A DNA stretch of 48,811 nucleotides from Chthoniobacteraceae bacterium. GTDB lineage: Bacteria; Verrucomicrobiota; Verrucomicrobiia; Chthoniobacterales; Chthoniobacteraceae. The notes beneath the pieces are model-generated. The model was not told the origin of the DNA and made no database searches. It worked only from the letters and a program-made list of their open reading frames with translations. The stretch covers positions 1 through 48,811 of the forward strand of contig CANJNZ010000028.1 in the NCBI GenBank assembly GCA_947476045.1, written 5' to 3'. Position 1 is the stretch's first letter, and every line of letters begins with the position of its first letter. Shown piece by piece: positions 9,057 to 17,759 of this stretch. The position numbers and the translations under genes were made by a program.

Positions 9057-10724
9057 TTAAACCTCGTCCTTCTCAACGACACGGGGCAATCGGCGCGGGT
9101 GGCTTTGCACCAAGCGATGCGCAGCAGGATCTTCCGCCATGCCGAGATTCGACCAGTCGGTCGCGTGCTCTCCGTATTTCGCGCGGAAAGCGCGCATATT
9201 TTCCCCGGATATAAATTCCGGGTGATCCACGAGGACATCGTAAGGGCCGGGGCGGGAGAAAATTTTGGCCATAATCGGGACGAGATCCAAAACGAACAGC
9301 GTGCCGAAAATGACGAGGAACTGGAACACACCAGCGATCCACTTGCCCTTGTTCTCCGCACGTTCCTCGGCAGTTGCGTCAGGGGCCGGCTCGAAGATCA
9401 CTTTATACAGCCCGATGGTTTCCTCCATCGGATCAAACACGCCGCCCTGCTTGTTTTTGAGTAAGGTGAGCTGGGGGAGATATTTGTCGTCGTGCCGCTT
9501 GGCCGCGATGGAATGATCGGTCTCAAGCGCGGCAGTGTGTTGGGCGAGCTTACCGACGCGCGCGGTGTGATCCGCTTCCAACTCCGCAATCTGCGCAGTG
9601 ACCTTTTGGAGTTTATCTTTGCGCATGCGCTCTTTCTCGTTGCCCTCGGCGACAAAGGCATCGCGCTTCGCTGAGAGGCCATCCAGATAGGCGTTGCGAT
9701 CCACGAGACGCGCTGCGGCGAGTTGTTTGTCGCTCGCGATGAGCGCGGCTTGCTGGACGGTGGAGGCGGTTTCCAGTCGCCGGACATCCACGACCACAGC
9801 GCGGTCGCGTGCCTGCATATCCTTCAAACGCGGACCGTCGCCCGGCTTCTTTTTTTCGGGGTAAAATTCGTTCGGCTGCCCAAGCGCTTCGCGAGCGATG
9901 GCCTCCACGAGTCGGCGGTGAAGGTCCTCCTTGCCCTCCAGCTCCGTGTTGGTTTTGGAAAGTGTCTCCTTCTGCGCTTCGATCTGCGAAATGACGGTGC
10001 GTGTCGCGCCGCTCGCCGGGGCGACAAACTCGGGATCGCTCGCCCTTTTGCGCTCAGCCTCCATGCGCTCATCGGCGTAGTCCTCGGGATTCAGGATCAC
10101 TTTTTGCAATTCGGGCAGCTGTGCAGTGAGCGCGTCGTTCTGCGTGCTAAAATCATCGTTGAGTTGCTTGCGCGCGGCCTCGTTGTCTTCGCGGATTTTT
10201 TCCAGCGTCGTGGTGAGTTCGCGGCGTCCTGTGGATTCCTGCTCGCTGAGAATGTCGAGTTTAGCCTGATATTTCTGCTGATAGTAATACGTGATCGCAG
10301 GCCGGTATTGATCGAGGCAGAATGGGAACGAAATCGCCACGCTCACCACACCAGCGAGCGCGAAACGAAATGATACCTGCATGAGTTTCCGCCACCACGG
10401 CTGAAAGGGCCGGTAGGTTGCGAGCAGGATGCGATCGGTGTTCAGGATCACAAACGCCCATGCGAGCGCGATGCCGGTCACGGCCAGCCAGGGCGGCTCG
10501 TGAAAGCGGCTCTTTGCGTAAAAGATCATGCCGAGAAAAGACATGATCGTAGGGATGAGCACGGTGCTGCCGAGCACGGCGATACGCTCACGCTCGGTGG
10601 CGGGGCAATGTTTCAGTGTTTCCCAGCGCGCACCGGCCAGCCAGTAAAGCGGACGCATCCAGCGATCCCATCGTGGGGGAGCGTCGGCTTCGAGTGGAAG
10701 TTCGTGATCGGGTTGCCAGTGCAT
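9057..10724 (-). CDS. DUF4407 family membrane protein with a long coiled coil
   Basis: The 555-residue product has the DUF4407 layout. Three hydrophobic segments lie in the first about 145 residues (IAVLGSTVLIPTIMSFLGMI, WLAVTGIALAWAFVILNTD, FALAGVVSVAISFPFCL). A long charged, heptad-rich region of about 270 residues follows (for example LTTTLEKIREDNEAARKQL and KLQKVTAQIAELEADHTARV). A fourth hydrophobic segment (FQFLVIFGTLFVLDLVPIM) comes near residue 475, and then a cytoplasmic-looking tail. Function is unknown; the architecture suggests a coiled coil held at both ends in the inner membrane. It lies between the DUF817 gene and the rhomboid-like gene, all leftward. Confidence 0.85.
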   Translation of the reverse strand: MHWQPDHELPLEADAPPRWDRWMRPLYWLAGARWETLKHCPATERERIAVLGSTVLIPTIMSFLGMIFYAKSRFHEPPWLAVTGIALAWAFVILNTDRILLATYRPFQPWWRKLMQVSFRFALAGVVSVAISFPFCLDQYRPAITYYYQQKYQAKLDILSEQESTGRRELTTTLEKIREDNEAARKQLNDDFSTQNDALTAQLPELQKVILNPEDYADERMEAERKRASDPEFVAPASGATRTVISQIEAQKETLSKTNTELEGKEDLHRRLVEAIAREALGQPNEFYPEKKKPGDGPRLKDMQARDRAVVVDVRRLETASTVQQAALIASDKQLAAARLVDRNAYLDGLSAKRDAFVAEGNEKERMRKDKLQKVTAQIAELEADHTARVGKLAQHTAALETDHSIAAKRHDDKYLPQLTLLKNKQGGVFDPMEETIGLYKVIFEPAPDATAEERAENKGKWIAGVFQFLVIFGTLFVLDLVPIMAKIFSRPGPYDVLVDHPEFISGENMRAFRAKYGEHATDWSNLGMAEDPAAHRLVQSHPRRLPRVVEKDEV

Positions 10725-10824
10725 GGGCTATTTATTGAGTAGAAGCTAAAGGACGGGGGCAAAGAACAAATGCTTTTCTTCGGGTTTCCTTAGTGAATTA
10801 GCCATGTCGGTAGGGGAGCTTGGA

Positions 10825-11649
10825 TTAAGGCTCACTCTCCGCTGCAATTTTTTTGCTTCCGAGTTCCAAAATACGGCGCTCATCCCGTGTGAGGCTGGCG
10901 ATTCCCTCACGGCTGATTTTTTCGAGAATCGGATCCATTTCCTGGTTTACGAACTCCTCCGCGCTCATGTGCAGCCATCGCACTTCCGTATTTCGTTTTT
11001 CGATGCGGCGGAGCTGAAAATGGAATGGACGGCCAAACCCAAGTGCACGCGCCCACGCCCAGCCAATCGCGCACCCCGCCAGCACACCCGGCGCACCATA
11101 AATCCCGCCGACTTGAACAATCGTGCCGAACAAAGCCAGCGCAGCCAGTGCCCATACGATGTGTTTCGCACGGAAACGCCCCAGCAGCCCGAAAAGAAAC
11201 GCATCCATTTCGGGCAGGATCACCGCGTAGGCCGTGAGCACGGCTGCGGCTGCGGCAGACGCTCCGAAAACAGTGAGATCCGGCAGCGCGAGCCAGCAGG
11301 CGATGCCGCCGAAGAAATTTGCGGCGAGACACAGACCGAGGAAATGTCGCCGCCCGATGATGGGTTCAATTTCTCGGCCCACAAAAATGAGCACGAGGAT
11401 GTTCGCCGCAAGGTGGACAAGGTTCGTGTGGAGAAGTTGGAAGGTCAGCAGCCGCCAATACTCACCAGCGCGCATTCCTAGTCCATCGAGCACCAGTGTG
11501 TCCCGCAGCGCACCGACGCCAAACGCCCAAAAGACCATCTGCGCCGCGCCCCAGCTTCCCATCATCGTAGTAAACAGCATGACGCCCGATGGACGCGCTG
11601 GTGTCCACACGCTGGGAGTAGCCGATGTTTGTCTGCGACGGAGGCTCAT
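10825..11649 (-). CDS. Rhomboid-family membrane protein, apparently lacking the catalytic histidine
   Basis: A 274-residue rhomboid-fold protein. Transmembrane segment 2 carries the H74-x4-H79-x3-N83 pattern (HTNLVHLAANILVL) typical of rhomboids, and the GxSx serine motif is present as G129-A-S131-A. The segment that should contain the catalytic histidine (normally H-x-G-G-x-x-x-G) reads GAPGVLAG at 185-192, with glycine where His is expected. If this alignment is right, the protein has the serine but not the dyad. A soluble tail (DPILEKISREGIASLT, about 239-254) matches a short C-terminal segment found on other rhomboids. The start ATG is 42 bases downstream of the stop of the lipid kinase gene. 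Confidence 0.82.
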   Translation of the reverse strand: MSLRRRQTSATPSVWTPARPSGVMLFTTMMGSWGAAQMVFWAFGVGALRDTLVLDGLGMRAGEYWRLLTFQLLHTNLVHLAANILVLIFVGREIEPIIGRRHFLGLCLAANFFGGIACWLALPDLTVFGASAAAAAVLTAYAVILPEMDAFLFGLLGRFRAKHIVWALAALALFGTIVQVGGIYGAPGVLAGCAIGWAWARALGFGRPFHFQLRRIEKRNTEVRWLHMSAEEFVNQEMDPILEKISREGIASLTRDERRILELGSKKIAAESEP

Positions 11650-11691
11650 GGCACCCAGAAGTTGGGCAGACGCGCAGGACAGTGCAAGGGC

Positions 11692-12567
11692 TTATTGAGC
11701 CGGAACTCCGCCCGCTCCGGGCACGCACACACGCATCCGCCCTGCCATGCGAAAGTCCACCGGAGCCACACCGGAAAGTTCGCCATCCACTTCCACCGGG
11801 ACTTCGTCCTTGCTATGAACCCGGACCTCACGTGTTTGAAAATACTCCACGTCGGCGAGCTTCGTGTGCGCTCCAATGATTACGCCGCCGAGATAGCGCG
11901 CGATGTCGATGTAGCCGAGTTTTTTGAAAACGAGCACGTCCAGCAAACCGTCATCGGTCTTGGCATCGGGAAAAAGGACGATCCTCGCGCCGTAGTATCG
12001 CCCGTTGCCCACAAGCACGAACGAGCCCTCGTGGACCGCCCCCCCCGATTCGACAACCAGCTTCGGTGGCGTGCGGGAGACGACCTGCGCTGCGCTGATG
12101 AGATAGCTCAGCGCCCCAAAGCGTTTCTTGGATTCCCAATTCGTCTCCATCACCACCTGCGCATCGAGCCCCACGCCCGCGAGCTGGATAAAATGCGCAT
12201 CATTCGCAATCGCGAGGTCGATCTCCCGTGTCGTTCCCGCGCGTATTACAGCGAGAGCAGCTTCAAGCTGCGACGGAATCGCGTGCTCCTTGGCAAAAAC
12301 ATTCATCGTCCCCATCGGCAAGACGCCAAGCGCGGCAGCGCTGCCTGCAAGACCGCTCGCCACTTCATTCACAGTGCCGTCTCCGCCCGCCGCCACGACT
12401 ACGCGAAATCCATCGCTCGCCGCTTGTGCTGCAAGTCTTCGCGCATCACCCGCAGCCTCCGTGAGCAACAACTCCGCATCGGGAACAAGCCGCCTCAACT
12501 CATCAACGAGACTCAGCGCACGTTCACTCCGGGCGCGTGGATTTAAAATGACTGCGATGTCTGGCAC
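11692..12567 (-). CDS. Diacylglycerol/lipid kinase family protein (YegS/DgkB-like)
   Basis: A 291-residue DAGK-catalytic-domain protein. The nucleotide-binding signature is GGDGTVNE at residues 61-68, with the second conserved loop LPMGTMNVFAKE (about 83-94). Other family features are GVGLDAQVV and FVLVGNGRYYGARI. These soluble kinases phosphorylate diacylglycerol, sphingoid bases or related lipids; the substrate cannot be told from sequence. The start codon is GTG at 12567 and the product begins PDIAVILNPRARSE, a normal N terminus for this family. It is the first gene of the leftward run kinase-rhomboid-DUF4407-DUF817. Confidence 0.9.
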   Translation of the reverse strand: MPDIAVILNPRARSERALSLVDELRRLVPDAELLLTEAAGDARRLAAQAASDGFRVVVAAGGDGTVNEVASGLAGSAAALGVLPMGTMNVFAKEHAIPSQLEAALAVIRAGTTREIDLAIANDAHFIQLAGVGLDAQVVMETNWESKKRFGALSYLISAAQVVSRTPPKLVVESGGAVHEGSFVLVGNGRYYGARIVLFPDAKTDDGLLDVLVFKKLGYIDIARYLGGVIIGAHTKLADVEYFQTREVRVHSKDEVPVEVDGELSGVAPVDFRMAGRMRVCVPGAGGVPAQ

Positions 12568-12571
12568 AGGC

Positions 12572-12662
12572 GCGAAATGACGAGTGCGAAATGAAAAATG
12601 TCGAATGAAATCACCCGGCCGGTGTCAAAGAGAACGCCTGTTCACCATTCGTCATTCCATTT
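12572..12662. repeat. Dispersed repeat words flanking an imperfect inverted repeat
   Basis: The interval between the divergent lipid kinase and AsmA-like genes holds AAATGACGAGTGCGAAATG at 12576-12594, the related TGTCGAATGAAATCA just after it, and the inverted word CATTCGTCATTCCATTTTC at 12646-12664. The two sides form an imperfect hairpin. The words resemble those at 3828-3874, 23422-23456 and 31200-31250. Promoters for both genes must also lie here; I cannot assign them. Confidence 0.5.
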
Positions 12663-12689
12663 TCAACCGCCGTCGCTAGCTTCCCGCGC

Positions 12690-14150
12690 GTGAAACGCCT
12701 CGCAAAAATTCTGATCATCACTGCCATCGTGCTGGTGCTGGCGCTTGCCGTGGGCGTTTGGGGGCTGAACCGCTGGCTGAAATCCCCCGAGATGCATGCC
12801 CACGTGGAGCGGGAACTGAGCAAGGCGCTGCGTGTTCCGTTGAAATTCGAAAGCCTCGAACTTTCACTCTGGGGCGGATTGGATGCGAAGGGAATCACCG
12901 TCCCGGATCAAAAGGGCAATTTTTTTGAGGTAGCCGGATTCTCCGCAAAACACAGCATTCTATCACTGCTGCGCGGACAGCTCGTCTTTAGGGACGTCGT
13001 CCTGGACAGCCCTAAATTCATCATCACCCAACGCAAGGACGGAAGCTGGCAGACACCGGAGCTTCCCGCCGACCTGCAGGCTGAGCTTGATGCGAAAAAG
13101 AAAAACAAAACCGCATCAAAGAACGACCAGCCGAAATCCCCGAAACCCGAGGTAACAGCCACGCCAAAACCAAAAAAAGGCCCCGAGGTCAGCTTCGCAA
13201 AAATCGGTGTCACAAATGGAATCGTCGAGCTGATTGACAAAGATGGAAAACCCTACGTAAGCGCCACAGGGCTGCGCACGATGTTGACGAACGTGAACGG
13301 CGAAAACATCGAGGGATGGGTGAGCGTTGCGCGACTATTGCTGCACGGTCAATTCATGCTCACCGATCTCAGGGGAATCGTGAGCAATACGCAGAAAGGT
13401 TTCATCATCCCCGAGATGAAAGCGAATCTCGGCGGGGGCACTTGCGTCGTGGGTTTTTCCAGCAAACCCGACCAGACCGGCACGCCTTTCACCACGAAGA
13501 TCAAGCTCGATAACGTGAATCTTTCGCAAGCTGCAAGCGACGCCGATGCAGAGCCTCCAAATCTCGAAGGCACGCTGAATGCCTCACTGGAAATGAAGGG
13601 TATCGGCGATAATCGAAAAACTTTTACAGGCAAAGGAAGCCTCACGCTTCGGAATGGAAGATGCCGCGAGATGGATGCCATCCGCGACGTAGGGGAGGTT
13701 TTTCAGATGGAGCAGATAGCAAACTTCGCAATCAGCGAAGCAAAGTCGGACTTCGAAATTGGCATGGACCGCGTCTTCATCCGCAAGCTTTCGATCGAAG
13801 CTGCGCCGCTTGGCATCACCGCCCAGGGCAGTGTGCGTCTGGACGGAAACAAGCTGAACCTGACCGCCATGTTCAATGCGGATGAAAAACTCATCGCCAA
13901 GCAAATACCCGAACTCCAGAAACAGTTCCTCCCGCCCGATGAAAAACATCAGCGCGGCGTCGCCTTTGAAATCGAAGGCTCGCTCACAAAGCCGAAGAAC
14001 AATCTGATTCAAAAAATTACCGGGACGAAGGATCGAAAGAAACAAAAGGTTCTTGCGGTCGAGTCACTCATTTTGAGCACGCGCCCGGATAAACAGCCGG
14101 ACAAGCCCGACGAGGATAAACCCGAACCGGCGCCCTCGGAAAAACCATGA
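12690..14150 (+). CDS. AsmA-like envelope protein
   Basis: A 486-residue membrane-anchored protein: an N-terminal segment (ILIITAIVLVLALAVGVWGL, residues 7-26), then a beta-rich periplasmic body. The N-terminal block HVERELSKALRVPLKFESLE and LSLWGGLDAKGITVPD resembles the AsmA/DUF748 start, and the late block LTLRNGRCREMDAIRDVGEVF with FEIGMDRVFIRKLSIEAAPLG resembles AsmA C-terminal repeats. A Lys/Pro-rich linker (about 130-165) separates the two parts, and the tail is a charged Pro/Asp/Lys run. AsmA-like proteins are implicated in outer-membrane lipid transport. The start is a GTG at 12690. The stop overlaps the rsmD start in ATGA, so the two are translationally coupled. Confidence 0.8.
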   Translation: MKRLAKILIITAIVLVLALAVGVWGLNRWLKSPEMHAHVERELSKALRVPLKFESLELSLWGGLDAKGITVPDQKGNFFEVAGFSAKHSILSLLRGQLVFRDVVLDSPKFIITQRKDGSWQTPELPADLQAELDAKKKNKTASKNDQPKSPKPEVTATPKPKKGPEVSFAKIGVTNGIVELIDKDGKPYVSATGLRTMLTNVNGENIEGWVSVARLLLHGQFMLTDLRGIVSNTQKGFIIPEMKANLGGGTCVVGFSSKPDQTGTPFTTKIKLDNVNLSQAASDADAEPPNLEGTLNASLEMKGIGDNRKTFTGKGSLTLRNGRCREMDAIRDVGEVFQMEQIANFAISEAKSDFEIGMDRVFIRKLSIEAAPLGITAQGSVRLDGNKLNLTAMFNADEKLIAKQIPELQKQFLPPDEKHQRGVAFEIEGSLTKPKNNLIQKITGTKDRKKQKVLAVESLILSTRPDKQPDKPDEDKPEPAPSEKP

Positions 14151-14704
14151 GAGTCATCGCAGGAACCGCAGGTGGAATCCCCCTCCACGTCCCGCGCAGC
14201 GAACTGCGCCCCACGATGGACATGGTGAAAAACGCTATCTTCAACGTGTTGATGGAATCCATCCCCGGCGCACGAGTGCTCGATCTTTTCGCAGGCACCG
14301 GCGGCCTAGGGATCGAGGCGCTCAGTCGCGGCGCAGCCACGTGTGTGTTTGTCGAAAGTGATCGTCGCGCCTGCGAAAGCATCCGCAAGAACCTCGATAA
14401 AACACGGCTCGCTGGCGGCGAAATCGCCCCGGCAGACGTGTTCAGTTGGTTGGATCGCATGTCCCGTCCCGGCGAATTCGCGCTCATTTTCGCCGATCCT
14501 CCCTACGCAAAGCGGCAGGGCGAACGCGACTTCACTCCCGAACTGCTCGCCAGCGACAGCCTGCGCCTCGCGCTGGCTCCAAGCGGACTTTTCATCCTCG
14601 AATACCTGCCCGGCGCGAAACTCCCGCTCGGCAAAACATGGCAGTGCCTACGGCAAAAACGCTACGGCGCAACCGAGGTGGCGATCCTGCGCGTTGCTGG
14701 ATAA
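14147..14704 (+). CDS. rsmD: 16S rRNA (guanine-N2)-methyltransferase RsmD
   Basis: RsmD methylates G966 of 16S rRNA (E. coli numbering) in the small subunit. The 185-residue product has the family start MRVIAGTAGGIPLHVP, the RPTMDMVKNAIFNVL block, the S-adenosylmethionine loop VLDLFAGTGGLGIEALSRGA and the catalytic DPPY tetrapeptide in LIFADPPYAKR. Length is normal for the family. The start ATG overlaps the AsmA-like stop by four bases (ATGA). trmB follows after 50 bases, giving an RNA-modification pair in one transcription unit. Confidence 0.95.
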   Translation: MRVIAGTAGGIPLHVPRSELRPTMDMVKNAIFNVLMESIPGARVLDLFAGTGGLGIEALSRGAATCVFVESDRRACESIRKNLDKTRLAGGEIAPADVFSWLDRMSRPGEFALIFADPPYAKRQGERDFTPELLASDSLRLALAPSGLFILEYLPGAKLPLGKTWQCLRQKRYGATEVAILRVAG

Positions 14705-14754
14705 GACAAAGGCCGCACTTGCGCAACGGCTCTCCCCTTCCCTACACCGCCCGC

Positions 14755-15375
14755 GTGAACAAACAGCAGCACGCCGCATTTATCGCCGCCTCAGAGCGCG
14801 CACTATGGACGCCAAAAGATCATTTCCAACGCGCTGAACTGGGTGAGATTTTCGAGCGCACAGCACCGCTGGAAGTTGACCTCGGCTGCGGTGACGGCGC
14901 TTTTCTCCTCGCAATGGCGAAGCGTTATCCGGAGCGAAATTTCCTCGGCACAGAGCGACTGTTGGGACGCATCGAAAAAGTCTCCCGCGCCATCGGTCGC
15001 GCTGGATACGATAATGCCCGAATCCTACGACTCGAAAGTCTATACGCAGCACAGTGGCTACTGCCCGTCGGCTGTGCAGAAGTGGTTCACATTGGCTTTC
15101 CTGATCCCTGGCCAAAGCGCCACCACCACGAACGACGTTTGTTTCAAGACGCGTTCATGATCGCGCTACATCAACTCGTCGCGCCCGGCGGCGAAGCGCG
15201 GCTAAAAACCGACGACCTCCCGTATTTTCAGTGGATCGAAAAAGTGCTCGCGCGCGCGAAAGGTTTTGAGCGCATCGAGTGGCCCGAGGAGCCGGACTAC
15301 CCCCGCACCGATTTCGAGCAGCACTTCCTCGCACAAGGCCTCCCCATCCACCGCGCGCGGCTGAGGAAAATATAG
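14755..15375 (+). CDS. trmB: tRNA (guanine-N7)-methyltransferase TrmB
   Basis: TrmB adds the 7-methyl group to G46 of tRNA using S-adenosylmethionine. The 206-residue product shows the cofactor motif EVDLGCGDGAFLLAMAKRYP, then NFLGTERL, and the diagnostic IGFPDPWPKRHHHERRL that contributes the tRNA-binding and catalytic surface. Near the C terminus, TDFEQHFLAQGLPIHRARLR matches the substrate-binding T-x-[FY]-E motif. The frame is open far upstream, through rsmD, but family similarity begins at the GTG at 14755 (VNKQQHAAF). The gene converges on comEC with only four bases between stops. Confidence 0.93.
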   Translation: MNKQQHAAFIAASERALWTPKDHFQRAELGEIFERTAPLEVDLGCGDGAFLLAMAKRYPERNFLGTERLLGRIEKVSRAIGRAGYDNARILRLESLYAAQWLLPVGCAEVVHIGFPDPWPKRHHHERRLFQDAFMIALHQLVAPGGEARLKTDDLPYFQWIEKVLARAKGFERIEWPEEPDYPRTDFEQHFLAQGLPIHRARLRKI

Positions 15376-15379
15376 CCGT

Positions 15380-17689
15380 TCACCGAACGACTGGCGCGAC
15401 ACTCACCTCTCCAGCGGCGCGTAGTTCGATTTGCACGGCTCCGCATTGTTGCTGTGGAAAAACTCGCACCCCTTTTTGTTCGAGCGCGGTTGACCACACG
15501 GCAAATTTGTCTGGAGTCGTGCCAAATGGTGGCTCGGAGCAGACGACTGCACGCGGCTGCACCTTTGAGAGAAAATCCGGTGTGCCGCTGAAGTCCTTGT
15601 CGTGCCAGCCCATGATGAGCACATCCGCATGCAAGTCCGGCTCATTGGCGAGCAGCCATTGCTCTGTGAAAAAACCTGCGTCCGACATGAGCAGCACGCG
15701 AAGTCCTTCGGCTTCGACGGAGCAAACCAGCGCCTTGTCATCTGAAGAGTTTCGCAGGATTTCCGGCGGCGGATAGAGCACGCGTAACTTCGCACTTGGC
15801 GAAAGCGCTACTTCGTCGCCACGTTTGAAAATACGGCGTCCGCTTTTGCGTGCTGCAATTTCCACGTGCAAATCCCTCCGTGAAGACGAGCGATCCATAA
15901 ATGGCGTGTCCGCAATCCACATGGGAGAAAAGTCCGTGATCAATGGAATCGCTCCGCCGATATGCGAGCTGTCGCCGTGACTCAGGATAAGACCGTCGAG
16001 ACGATTCACTCCACGGGAGCGGAGATAAGGCAGGACCGTGCGTTCGTAGTCGCGCAGATGCCCGCAATCGAACATCCAGTCGCCACGTCCAGCGCGCAAA
16101 TGAATGGCCGCGCCCTGACCGACATCCAGCGCTGTAATTTCGCAAAGCGGTGTAGGCCCGATTCGCGGATACTCAACGTAAATATGACCGCCGGGCACAC
16201 GGGCAAAGAACGCCACAACCAACAGCAGTAACTTTGCACACGCCCAGTTCGCGCAGTTCACAACAGTCAGCAGCGGCACACTCAAAAAACTCACGATCAG
16301 TGACATCAACCCGAGCGCTAGAACGAAGAACGCCAGCGGCACTGCAATCGAATTGGCGACAATGGCCACGGGCGAGATGAGATGAAAATACCCCGCCATA
16401 AAAAACAGCGAGCCCAGCCACGCTGCGATGGTCACGCCCGTCGCCTGCGACAGTATTTTCCAAAGCGTCATGCGTGTTTTCTGCGAAGCAGTCCATAATT
16501 CCACGGGGATAAAGTCGTCGGGCTTTGCGATGCGCTCAACGCGCCGCGAGATTGGCTCCGCAAGCAGCATGATCATCAGCACGAGCACGAACGAAAGCTG
16601 GAAACCCGGCGAGAATAGTTCGTTGGTTTCCCATGCGAGAATCGCCAGTGCTGCTGCGGCGATGCTGTTCAGTGGCACCGCCGGACGGCCCGCGATCGGT
16701 GCAGCCAGAAAGAACCCGGCCATCACCGTCGCGCGCACGCAACTCGCACCAAGGCCCGTCGCGATTGCGTAAGCGATGAGTAGAGGCATGATCACAAAAA
16801 ACGCCCCCGCCCGCGAAAAGCGCAGCGGCTTCAATAAATACCACGCAATGGCTGCGAGCATCGCCACGTTCAGTCCGCTCACGGCGAAAAGATGCAGCGT
16901 GCCAGTCTTTTGAAACATCGCCTTCATCTCGGCGGGAGTTTCACCGCGCATCCCGAGCACCATGCTCTCGATCAGCGCCGTCTCATTTGGCGCATCAGCG
17001 AGACCGATTTCCAATCGCTCCTTCACCCACGCTCTCGCTGCAATGGCAAATACTTGAATTGGACTCCCCTCGCCTTTGCCGACAATTTCGCAATCGCTCT
17101 CGTTGCGCGTTGCGATCTCAAAATTAACCCCATGCCGACGAAGCCACGCGGCATTGTCGAATTCCCCCGGATTTCGCAACCCCGCGAGCGGACGCGCAGC
17201 ACCCTTAAGCGAAACCACATCCCCGTATTTCGGAGCCAATCCGCTCCATCGCACGAGACATAGAGCGCCCGCACAAACATCTTCCGCACCCGCGTGCAGC
17301 GTTCGCAATTTAAGTTCAAACCGTGCGTGCTTCTCTCCACGCCCGCCCACAAAACTTTCCGGTTCCGACCAGACCACGCCTGTCGCCACAGCCGTCTGCG
17401 ACCCTGACTCCAGCGTGCGCGCAAAATCAATCTCACCCCCCTGCTGCCTTAGTGAATGGAGCGCAAAAAACACAGCGCCCGTGAACACACGACAAATCCA
17501 CGTGTTTCTCCAAATCAAAAGCAGCGCGCCCACTGCGCCCGTTCCGCAAATCACGAACCACGCAGGCTGCGGCCATCGCTCCGCCAGCGCGATCCCGGCC
17601 AGCGCAAAGAGCGCGAGGCCGACGAATGGTTTACGAGGTCGGAGGGAGCATGGACTCATGTGCGGAGCAACAGCAGTCGAATGAATCAT
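15380..17689 (-). CDS. comEC: ComEC/Rec2 DNA-uptake channel protein
   Basis: A 769-residue ComEC-family protein: N-terminal membrane segments and an OB-like (DUF4131) region, the Competence membrane domain (from FAVSGLNVAMLAAIAWYLL through several helices) and a C-terminal metallo-beta-lactamase-like domain beginning ITALDVGQGAAIHLRAG. In transformable bacteria ComEC carries one DNA strand across the inner membrane. The metal-binding motif, usually SHxDxDHxGG, reads SHGDSSHIGG, so the second Asp is Ser, and the late HHGS motif appears as GWHDKDFSG. The soluble domain may therefore be inactive as a nuclease. The start at 17689 is the longest; M11 at 17659 is an alternative. Other competence genes are not in the window. 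Confidence 0.92.
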   Translation of the reverse strand: MIHSTAVAPHMSPCSLRPRKPFVGLALFALAGIALAERWPQPAWFVICGTGAVGALLLIWRNTWICRVFTGAVFFALHSLRQQGGEIDFARTLESGSQTAVATGVVWSEPESFVGGRGEKHARFELKLRTLHAGAEDVCAGALCLVRWSGLAPKYGDVVSLKGAARPLAGLRNPGEFDNAAWLRRHGVNFEIATRNESDCEIVGKGEGSPIQVFAIAARAWVKERLEIGLADAPNETALIESMVLGMRGETPAEMKAMFQKTGTLHLFAVSGLNVAMLAAIAWYLLKPLRFSRAGAFFVIMPLLIAYAIATGLGASCVRATVMAGFFLAAPIAGRPAVPLNSIAAAALAILAWETNELFSPGFQLSFVLVLMIMLLAEPISRRVERIAKPDDFIPVELWTASQKTRMTLWKILSQATGVTIAAWLGSLFFMAGYFHLISPVAIVANSIAVPLAFFVLALGLMSLIVSFLSVPLLTVVNCANWACAKLLLLVVAFFARVPGGHIYVEYPRIGPTPLCEITALDVGQGAAIHLRAGRGDWMFDCGHLRDYERTVLPYLRSRGVNRLDGLILSHGDSSHIGGAIPLITDFSPMWIADTPFMDRSSSRRDLHVEIAARKSGRRIFKRGDEVALSPSAKLRVLYPPPEILRNSSDDKALVCSVEAEGLRVLLMSDAGFFTEQWLLANEPDLHADVLIMGWHDKDFSGTPDFLSKVQPRAVVCSEPPFGTTPDKFAVWSTALEQKGVRVFPQQQCGAVQIELRAAGEVSVAPVVR

Positions 17690-17759
17690 CGTGCACTCGA
17701 CAAGACGGAAACCACATTCTGCGGTGGAAAATTGTGATGTGCTGCTTCACGTTCGCTCC

